Origin: Deltaproteobacteria bacterium | Lineage (GTDB): Bacteria; Desulfobacterota; Desulfobacteria; Desulfobacterales; JAUVKB01 | DNA length: 29,138 nt | Direction of reading: 5' to 3' | NCBI GenBank assembly: GCA_030596405.1 | Contig: JAUVKB010000004.1 | Location: 1 to 29,138 of the forward strand | Shown here: in pieces, positions 23,701 through 29,138 of the stretch | Position numbering within the stretch: the first letter of the stretch is position 1 | Layout of the letters: every line of letters starts with the position of its first letter | Notes under the pieces: generated by a model | What the model was told of the DNA's origin: nothing | The model's input: only the letters and a program-made list of their open reading frames with translations | Database searches by the model: none | Translations under genes and position numbers: made by a program

Positions 23701-24306
23701 GTGATGGCGTCAGGCGAGGACATTAATGTTATGGTTTTTGACACGGAGGTCTATTCTAATACAGGTGGTCAGTCTTCCAAGGCCACCCCAACCGGTTCAG
23801 TCGCTAAATTTGCCGCATCCGGCAAGAAAACATGCAAAAAAGATATGGGCCGGATGCTTATGACATACGGCTATGTCTATGTGGCCAGTGTGTCCATGGG
23901 GGCAGACAAACAGCAGCTTATGAAAGCATTTACCGAGGCGGAAAGCTATGACGGGCCATCTATTATAATGGGTTATTCCCCCTGTATCAATCACGGGATC
24001 AAAAAAGGTATGGGCAAAAGCCAGGAAGAAGAAAAGCTGGCGGTTCAGTCCGGTTACTGGCCTTTATATCGTTACAACCCGACATTGAAAGATCAGGGAA
24101 AAAATCCTTTTATCCTTGATTCCAAAGAGCCTGATGGCAGTTTCCAGGAATTTCTGGAGGGTGAGGTGCGTTATGCTTCTTTGCAGAAAACCTTTCCGGA
24201 TGAATCCAAGAAACTGACCCTGCGCCTTGAAAAGGAATATACAGAGCGTTACGAGTCTATGAAACAGATGGCTTTTCAAGAAGAGATCGACAAGGAAAAT
24301 TCTTAG
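20776..24306 (+). CDS. nifJ: Pyruvate:ferredoxin (flavodoxin) oxidoreductase, single-chain
   Basis: Oxidatively decarboxylates pyruvate to acetyl-CoA and CO2, passing electrons to ferredoxin or flavodoxin. It is cytosolic and central in anaerobes. 1176 residues with all domains in one chain. The N-terminal substrate domain has AIYPITPSSGMGE and RQLQSEAGAAASVHGSL. The gamma-like domain is in the middle. The two-cluster ferredoxin domain has CIQCNQCAMVC (Cys 687, 690, 693, 697) and CLGCGNCEDIC (743, 746, 749, 753). The TPP domain has CAGCGETPY, GDGSAYDISFGGIDH and the DTEVYSNTGGQ metal/TPP motif. The proximal-cluster cysteines (CAGC, GCTS and SPCINHG) are present. ATG with AAAGGAG. Alone at the head of a plus-strand run. 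Confidence 0.97.
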   Translation: MTKKMKTIDGNTAAAYVGYAMSEVSAIYPITPSSGMGEMCDEWAANGQKNIFGQPMIVRQLQSEAGAAASVHGSLAAGSLTTTFTASQGLLLMIPNMYKMSGELLPAVFHVTARAIAGHALSIFGDHQDVMAVRQTGFNLLASASVQEVMDLGLVAHLAAIESSVPFIHFFDGFRTSHEIQKIEMIDYDDMANLVNWDAVERFRARGTTPERPELRGTAQNPDIYFQGIEASNSYYLKVAAIVSECMKKVGDLTGRKYNLFDYVGDPEAERVIISMGSSCETIEEVVNYMTGKGEKVGLVKVRLYRPFSAEHFFGAIPPTADRLTVLDRTKERGAIGDPLYSDVCTAYLERGEKPAIFSGRYGLGSKEFNPGMVKAVFDNMNSATSRNHFTVVITDDVTHTSLDVKEELDTAPKGTVLCKFWGLGADGTVGANKSAIKIIGDNTKMYAQGYFAYDSKKSGGITISHLRFGQSPIQSTYLITAADYVACHKSNYVDIYDVLDGIKDGGIFLLNSHWTADEMEEKLPSHMRRTIALKNIKFYNIDAVKIASEIGLGGRINMIMQTAFFKLANVIPVKDAIAYLKDQINKMFGKKGEQIVNMNYAAVDNTLNNLVEIKYPESWAKADDGSIQSENEPDFVKNVMNPILAQQGDKLPVSAFAPDGIFPVATSKYEKRGVAIMVPEWIMDNCIQCNQCAMVCPHAAIRPVLLTDEELADSPDGFDAKKAVGKGLKGYHFRIQVNTLDCLGCGNCEDICPAKKRALVMKPIETQTAVQVPNHVFSAKLPVRDNLVKRNTVKGSQFYQPLLEFSGACAGCGETPYAKLLTQLFGERMIIGNATGCTSIWGGSAPAIPYCVNKDGFGPTWGNSLFEDPAEFTYGMLLASIQQRKKMADLMDEAIKSEIPQQIKDAMQGWLDNMKDADGSRKYGDQLKAFLPGHAENPLLNKIAGMSKLFTKKSYWIFLGDGSAYDISFGGIDHVMASGEDINVMVFDTEVYSNTGGQSSKATPTGSVAKFAASGKKTCKKDMGRMLMTYGYVYVASVSMGADKQQLMKAFTEAESYDGPSIIMGYSPCINHGIKKGMGKSQEEEKLAVQSGYWPLYRYNPTLKDQGKNPFILDSKEPDGSFQEFLEGEVRYASLQKTFPDESKKLTLRLEKEYTERYESMKQMAFQEEIDKENS

Positions 24307-24479
24307 TGAACAGTATCCATATTTTTATTATACGCGCTGTTTTCGGCGCTGTTTTTGCCGTTGTATTAACACGATTTTTCTACCCTGATGCGAATTATCT
24401 TTACGTGGCTGGACTCGGGATTATTCTTGTAGGGCTGGCATATTTTGCTGAGTACCTCCGAAGTAGAAGAGCAAGTTAG
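24306..24479 (+). CDS. 57-residue two-helix membrane protein
   Basis: A small gene starting at a GTG whose G is the last base of the nifJ TAG stop (TAGTG), suggesting coupled translation. The product begins MNSIHIFIIRAVFGAVFAVVLTRFF, a hydrophobic helix, then a short loop YPDANYLYV, a second helix AGLGIILVGLAYFAEYL and a basic tail RSRRAS. This two-helix hairpin with a positive C-terminus looks like a genuine small inner-membrane protein rather than random frame. I do not recognise the family and cannot assign a function. It stands 57 bp before selB. Confidence 0.65.
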   Translation: MNSIHIFIIRAVFGAVFAVVLTRFFYPDANYLYVAGLGIILVGLAYFAEYLRSRRAS

Positions 24480-24536
24480 GTTTTATTCATAAGTGCCCGG
24501 CAGATTTCTAATTTGCAAAAAGGAGTGCTTATTTAG

Positions 24537-26447
24537 TTGAAACAGATTATCCTCGGAACAGCCGGACACATAGATCATGGTAAAACCACTCTGATCAAAA
24601 CACTTACCGGTATCGATACCGATCGGTTAAAGGAGGAAAAGCTTCGCGGAATTACTATTGAACTTGGGTTTGCATCGATGGTTCTGCCAAGTGGTCAGCA
24701 TTTGGGAATCATCGATGTTCCCGGCCATGAAAAATTTGTAAAAAATATGGTTGCAGGAGCCGCCGGCATTGATATCGTTGCCATGGTTATTGCCGCGGAT
24801 GAAGGGGTTATGCCCCAGACTCGCGAACATATGGAGATCTGCACACTCCTCGGCATCAAACACGGTTTTGTTGTTCTGACCAAAATTGACCTCGTTGATG
24901 AAGAGTGGCTTGAGCTTGTGACGGATGATATCAGAAATTTTATTCATGGAACGTTTCTGGAAGGGTCACCGATTATTCCTGTATCATCAATTTCAGGCCA
25001 GGGCATACCTGAATTCATGAGTTGTCTTGACAATCTGAGCACAATGATTCCTGACAGATCTTCCACCGGTCTGTTTCGGCTTCCGGTTGACCGTGTTTTT
25101 ACTATGAAGGGTTTTGGAACCGTTATTACGGGAACATTGATTTCAGGGCATGTTCGGTCGGGTGATACAATAATGATTTATCCATCGGGCATTACTTCAA
25201 AGGTTCGAGGGATTCAGGTGCATAACCAAAGTGTCGACATTGCAGAAGCCGGAATGCGCACCGCCATTAATTTCCAGGGACTTGAAAAAACTTCAATAAA
25301 TCGTGGTGACGTGGTGTCGATGCCGGAGGCTCTTAAATCTTCTTACATGCAAGACGTGGCCTTTCATTTCCTTCCCGGCAATAAAAAGCCGTTTAAAAAC
25401 CGTACCCTTATCCGGGTTCATACCGGAACAAGTGAAATGCTCGGTTTTCTGGTGTTGCTTGACAGAGAGGAACTTTCCCCTGGAGAAACATCTGTCGCTC
25501 AGCTTCGACTCGGTTCACCCGTTGCCGTTGTAAAGGATGACCGATTTGTCATTCGAAGTTATTCCCCTGTGCGCACTATCGGCGGAGGCCATATTTTAAA
25601 CCCGATCCCGGTTAAGCATAAGCGCTTTAAACCCGATGTTGTTAAAGGGCTGGAAGGGATTGTCGATCAAGCGCCCAAAGCAATCATTCCCTATCATGTT
25701 GATGAATCAGGTTATAAGGGTGTCTCCTTTACCGATCTTAAAATAATGACAAATATTCCTGAAAAACAGTTAAACGGATTTATACAGGAACTTATGTCAA
25801 CAAAAACGGTTGTTCAGTATGACAAGGAGAACCGTATTTTTATTCATAACAACCAGCTTGAAGGCCTGAAGAAAAAAACGCTTGATTATCTCGGCAATTA
25901 CCATAAGGCCAATCCCCTGAAAGCAGGCATGCCTAAAGAAGAACTCAGGTCTAAATTTCCGGCACGCCTTGATTTAAAACTTTTCAACCTGATGCTCAAC
26001 CAGATGATAAAAAACAACAGGGTTGTTCGGAACGAAAACATGGTACACCTTGAATCACACAAGGTTTCTCTTGCAGGTGATCAGGCTGAACTCAGGGACA
26101 AGATTTTAGATGTTTATAGGAAAAGCGGCCTTACACCTCCCTATTCAACCGAACTGAGCAATGTTCTTGATGTTGATACGGCATCAATCGATGATATGCT
26201 GCTGCTGCTTATGAACGAGGGGTTAATCGTCAAAATAAAACAAAAACTTTATTTTCATGCTGATGCTATCCATAAATTGAAAAAAAAACTTGTCGATTTT
26301 ATTTTGTCTAACGAAGAAATTACAACGCCACAGTTCAAGGATTTAACCGGAGTATCCCGCAAGTATTCGATACCGCTGATAGAATACTTTGATTCTATCA
26401 ACACAACCATACGGGTTGGCAATAGTCGTAAGATCAGAAATGTATAA
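24537..26447 (+). CDS. selB: Selenocysteine-specific translation elongation factor SelB
   Basis: GTPase that delivers Sec-tRNA(Sec) to UGA codons marked by a SECIS hairpin. 636 residues. The G domain has GHIDHGKTTL (G1), RGITIELGFA (G2, with the SelB-typical LGFA), DVPGHEKFV (G3) and LTKIDLVD (G4). EF-Tu-like domains II/III follow (FRLPVDRVFTMKGFGTVITGTL). Domain IV is a string of winged helices (about 440-636) that binds SECIS RNA. The TTG at 24537 is used, with AGGAG 11 bases upstream, because it gives the exact family N-terminus. selA, selC and selD are not in the window. Its presence implies selenoproteins elsewhere. Confidence 0.96.
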   Translation: MKQIILGTAGHIDHGKTTLIKTLTGIDTDRLKEEKLRGITIELGFASMVLPSGQHLGIIDVPGHEKFVKNMVAGAAGIDIVAMVIAADEGVMPQTREHMEICTLLGIKHGFVVLTKIDLVDEEWLELVTDDIRNFIHGTFLEGSPIIPVSSISGQGIPEFMSCLDNLSTMIPDRSSTGLFRLPVDRVFTMKGFGTVITGTLISGHVRSGDTIMIYPSGITSKVRGIQVHNQSVDIAEAGMRTAINFQGLEKTSINRGDVVSMPEALKSSYMQDVAFHFLPGNKKPFKNRTLIRVHTGTSEMLGFLVLLDREELSPGETSVAQLRLGSPVAVVKDDRFVIRSYSPVRTIGGGHILNPIPVKHKRFKPDVVKGLEGIVDQAPKAIIPYHVDESGYKGVSFTDLKIMTNIPEKQLNGFIQELMSTKTVVQYDKENRIFIHNNQLEGLKKKTLDYLGNYHKANPLKAGMPKEELRSKFPARLDLKLFNLMLNQMIKNNRVVRNENMVHLESHKVSLAGDQAELRDKILDVYRKSGLTPPYSTELSNVLDVDTASIDDMLLLLMNEGLIVKIKQKLYFHADAIHKLKKKLVDFILSNEEITTPQFKDLTGVSRKYSIPLIEYFDSINTTIRVGNSRKIRNV

Positions 26448-26480
26448 GGATTCAACTTTTCTTTACTGAAGGTAAATATT

Positions 26481-27596
26481 ATGGAAAAATTTAAAAGTTT
26501 TGTCACCAAGCGTGTGATCGGCGGTGTATTGCTCACAGTGTTTGCATTATGGGTTTTTGGCACGGCAATCGGATTTTTTAATAGTACGGTGACAACATCA
26601 CAGGGAGTTAAAACTCCGCATGCCAATAACATCACGGGCCCGCCAAAATGCGATGTTGCAATAAATCCCATTGAAAGTGCAAAGATTGAAAAAAAAACCG
26701 GTGCAGATCACGTAAAACCGGTTAAACCGGCATCGCAACATACAACGGCTCAACCGGCTCATCAGGTTCATCAGGGTGAAACAGTCGAATCAAAACCTTC
26801 CGCGGCGACTCACGATCAATTTAAAGCAAAAATATCTAGACATGAACCTTCCGGCGTTGCATTTGTAAATGCCGTAATAAAACCTCTTGATTATGAACTG
26901 GGTGAACGGTTCTGGGGGTGGCGTCCAAACGATATTTTAAATTTTACAGACAATATAAACAATTTCCAGTTAGGTGTCCTTGAAGTAACACGAAGAACGG
27001 CAGTGATGCTGGCAGAGAGAATTTCACGCACAGGCAGTACAGCCGCTTTTGATAAAAATCTTGAACGCGCCATGAACTGGTTTATGATCAAAGCTGACAA
27101 ATACTGGTTCCCGTCACCCGAATCCAAGTACAATGCCGGCTTAAAAGAGTTAAGGGCATACAAAGGCAGGCTTGAAAAGGGGAGGGCGTCCTTTTATATC
27201 AGATCCGATAATTTAATACCTTTGCTTGCAGCTTACGAAGATTTGCTTGGAAGCTGTGATGAGAACCTGGCTAAGACAGTAGAAGAAGGAGGGGTACCTG
27301 TAAGTTTTTTTGCGGCCGACGACTACTTTTATTATACAAAGGGAGTGGCAAGCGCTATGGTGACGGTTCTCGAAGCGATTCAGGAAGATTTCAGCATTAT
27401 CCTGGAAACAAGGCATGGCACGGAAATACTGCATCATGCTATCGAATCATGTCATCATGCCATCAAAATAGAGCCGTGGCTCATTACTGAAAGCAGCTTA
27501 AGCGGCATATTTGCCAACCACCGCGCGAACATGGCTGCTCCGATAAGCCACGCGCGTTTTTATATCGGAGTTCTGATCAAGACATTATCGACGTAA
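26481..27596 (+). CDS. DUF2333-like membrane-anchored protein
   Basis: 371 residues, function unknown. A short basic N-terminus and one membrane helix (about 13-33, GGVLLTVFALWVFGTAIGFF) are followed by a low-complexity linker rich in Pro, Lys, His and Thr (about 50-115). A compact alpha-helical domain from about 125 begins VAFVNAVIKPLDYELGERFWGWRPNDILNFTDNINNFQLG. From memory of the family, that WGWRPNDI segment resembles the uncharacterised DUF2333 family of Gram-negative bacteria. I cannot confirm this by search. The soluble domain would be periplasmic. ATG with GAAGG Shine-Dalgarno, 33 bp after selB, so it is likely cotranscribed with selB. Confidence 0.75.
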   Translation: MEKFKSFVTKRVIGGVLLTVFALWVFGTAIGFFNSTVTTSQGVKTPHANNITGPPKCDVAINPIESAKIEKKTGADHVKPVKPASQHTTAQPAHQVHQGETVESKPSAATHDQFKAKISRHEPSGVAFVNAVIKPLDYELGERFWGWRPNDILNFTDNINNFQLGVLEVTRRTAVMLAERISRTGSTAAFDKNLERAMNWFMIKADKYWFPSPESKYNAGLKELRAYKGRLEKGRASFYIRSDNLIPLLAAYEDLLGSCDENLAKTVEEGGVPVSFFAADDYFYYTKGVASAMVTVLEAIQEDFSIILETRHGTEILHHAIESCHHAIKIEPWLITESSLSGIFANHRANMAAPISHARFYIGVLIKTLST

Positions 27597-27621
27597 AAAA
27601 ACTTTTTGTCTGTACTGTGCC

Positions 27622-27642
27622 GCCTTAGGTTATTTTTAAGGC
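27622..27642. terminator. Possible bidirectional terminator between convergent genes
   Basis: GCCTTA (27622-27627) pairs with TAAGGC (27637-27642) around a T-rich loop in the 39-bp gap and the end of the YcaO-TPR gene. The stem is short and the T-runs are modest, so this is a weak candidate. Confidence 0.3.
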
Positions 27643-29138
27643 TGTAACTTGTTGAGATTGTCTCTTGCAAAGTCTATTGCAGGATCGATGGCCAAGGCCA
27701 TCTCATAATATATGGCGGCCTTTTTCTTTTCTCCCATGTCACGATAGTTTGAAGCAATGTTGGCATAATCTATGGCTGATCCGGGGTCGAGCAGGAGTAC
27801 CTTTTTAAAACATTCTATAGCCTCTGGGTGTTCTTTTAATTTAAAATGGCAAAAACCCGACAGGTTGTAAATATCCGTCTTTTCATTGTCAAGCTTTTCC
27901 CCCTTTTTTAATATCGCAAGCGCTTCGCGATATTTCCCCATATTTTTCAAACAGAGTCCCATGTAAGAGTATATGCTACAGATGTCCTGATCATTAGGAT
28001 CAAGATCGAGTGCTTGGTTAAAATAATCAAGGGCGGTTTTGGAATCGTTTAAGGCAAGATAACACGATGCAAGATAAAATTTGATATAATATGGCCCCCT
28101 TATTATATTTTCGTATTTTTTAAGTTCATTAATTGCGGCTTCCGGTTTTATGCTTTCAGTAATAAGCTTTGCAGAAAACATTCCAACACTTGCTCCTGAT
28201 GACCTTTCTCTGAAATGAGCTCCGGGTATGATCGTATAAAAGGCAGGAATTTGAAGTAATGGGTGCATCGTTTTTATCACTATAACATCCATACCTTTTT
28301 TGGATAGAGCGGATATACAGTTTTGAATCTCGAGTTTTATATTATTGTCTGACAAATCAGGAAGTTTTTTAATATCAATCTTGTTCCCCGGATCTGTAAT
28401 AAACCCTGCCTCTTTAATTTTTTTGAACTTCGGCAGACCGCTTGCCATATATTTGGAGCCGGTATTGAAATCACCGGCAAGCTGGGCTGTTTCGGTAAGG
28501 GCACGGCTTAAAGCTTTTTGCGGGTTGGGCGTTGTTCCTGCTGTCCATACCATTTCACTTTTTTCAGGAAAGGTGGACGGATCATAGGCTAACATGCCTA
28601 CAGTTGGGATACCCATGTCGAGTGAAAAATCCGAGAGGTAAAATTTTATTCCGGCATTTTTGTATTGATTTATCATTTTTACAACCACCGGATCTGATGC
28701 TGAATCCGGATTGATGGCCGGCGCTTTCACTTTGTTGCGGCTGATTATGGAAGATACGTGTCTTTCCACGATTTCACAGATGCCCTGGCAAATTGCTTCT
28801 TCCGCACAATTGCCGGCGGAACCGCCGTTAAACTCGTTGATTGTGAAAAACCAGTTAAAGGGGACAAGAACCTCTTTGTTTTGAGTCAGGTTATAGCCAC
28901 GGGTCCATTTAAGAGGGATATTCTCAAACATTTTTTTTGTTATTTCCGGATGTTCGGAATGATCATGAACAGATTTAGCGATCATGTCAAAGGGGATGGC
29001 GCCTTTTTTAATGTTGCGATACCTTTCTATAATGAAGTTTTCCTGATTATTTATGAAAGCAAAAAGGCTGTATCTTTCCGCCAGTTCCATTACAGCGCTT
29101 GCCTCTGCCTGATGTGTGGTGGCTCCTTTGCCCATCTG
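27636..29138 (-). CDS. YcaO-domain protein with C-terminal TPR repeats (N-terminus outside window)
   Basis: At least 500 residues are visible, and the start lies beyond the right edge. The YcaO domain begins with the family ATP-binding block MGKGATTHQAEASAVMELAER, with further acidic motifs in CAEEAICQGICEIVERH and SRALTETAQLAGDF, and ends near IPAFYTIIPGAHFRERS. YcaO proteins use ATP to activate amide backbones (azolines, thioamides, amidines), and some, such as E. coli YcaO, are linked to RimO-dependent S12 modification. From about residue 335 of the visible part come at least four TPR units (AIECFKKVLLLDPGSAIDYANIA and similar). No precursor peptide, TfuA or radical SAM gene is adjacent within view. 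Convergent with the DUF2333-like gene. Confidence 0.88.
   Translation of the reverse strand, partial: QMGKGATTHQAEASAVMELAERYSLFAFINNQENFIIERYRNIKKGAIPFDMIAKSVHDHSEHPEITKKMFENIPLKWTRGYNLTQNKEVLVPFNWFFTINEFNGGSAGNCAEEAICQGICEIVERHVSSIISRNKVKAPAINPDSASDPVVVKMINQYKNAGIKFYLSDFSLDMGIPTVGMLAYDPSTFPEKSEMVWTAGTTPNPQKALSRALTETAQLAGDFNTGSKYMASGLPKFKKIKEAGFITDPGNKIDIKKLPDLSDNNIKLEIQNCISALSKKGMDVIVIKTMHPLLQIPAFYTIIPGAHFRERSSGASVGMFSAKLITESIKPEAAINELKKYENIIRGPYYIKFYLASCYLALNDSKTALDYFNQALDLDPNDQDICSIYSYMGLCLKNMGKYREALAILKKGEKLDNEKTDIYNLSGFCHFKLKEHPEAIECFKKVLLLDPGSAIDYANIASNYRDMGEKKKAAIYYEMALAIDPAIDFARDNLNKLQP

Noticed and set aside
1..29138. CRISPR arrays, insertion sequences, prophage, tRNA or rRNA genes
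   Set aside because: No regularly spaced repeats, transposase motifs, terminal repeats or recognisable RNA genes were seen on reading both strands.

Overview
The window looks like the chromosome of a sulfate-reducing deltaproteobacterium (Desulfobacterota, probably Desulfobacterales-like). This is inferred from gene content. The adenylate kinase carries the Cys-x5-His-x15-Cys-x2-Cys LID motif described for Desulfovibrio-type enzymes. There is also a single-chain pyruvate:ferredoxin oxidoreductase, a SelB, a molybdate/tungstate ABC transporter, and an outer-membrane LPS assembly lipoprotein (LptE) that indicates a Gram-negative envelope. No rRNA, tRNA, CRISPR array, insertion sequence or phage gene is visible. 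Most of the window is ordinary core genome.

Layout. (1) Positions 1-9541 form a minus-strand block, read from right to left: rng (RNase G), a membrane-anchored LysM-like protein translationally coupled to rng, purB, a putative lipoprotein, yajC, secD, secF, dprA and topA (cut by the left edge). (2) A 306-bp divergent intergenic region leads to plus-strand leuS and lptE. (3) adk is convergent on the minus strand, and a long hairpin lies between it and lptE. (4) A non-coding stretch (13715-14096) contains a possible short terminated transcript, a 12-bp palindrome and a good sigma70-type promoter. These precede pabA and a fused pabB-pabC gene for p-aminobenzoate/folate synthesis. (5) A GNAT gene leads into modA-modB-modC, which end at a clear intrinsic terminator. 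(6) nifJ/por, a 57-residue membrane protein, selB and a DUF2333-like membrane protein follow on the plus strand. (7) A convergent YcaO-TPR gene runs off the right edge.

How the genes work together. yajC-secD-secF encode the accessory arm of the Sec translocon. dprA-topA is a DNA-handling pair. leuS-lptE is a widely conserved pair. pabA and pabBC together would convert chorismate to p-aminobenzoate. modABC would import the oxyanion needed for Mo/W enzymes, which are abundant in anaerobes. The PFOR supplies acetyl-CoA and reduced ferredoxin. SelB implies selenoproteins elsewhere in the genome, since none is visible here.

The most unusual sequence-level signal is the pabA leader. A 27-codon ORF with three Trp codons ends in a TTGA overlap with the pabA start. 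It runs through an 11-bp perfect hairpin whose right arm is repeated downstream, and the pabA Shine-Dalgarno region can pair with the same left arm. This looks like a candidate attenuation or translational-coupling device. Other points worth following up are the YcaO-TPR protein, the TAGTG-coupled mini-membrane protein between nifJ and selB, a sigma54-like element with a near-repeat upstream of GNAT-mod, and a perfect 20-bp tandem duplication between yajC and secD.
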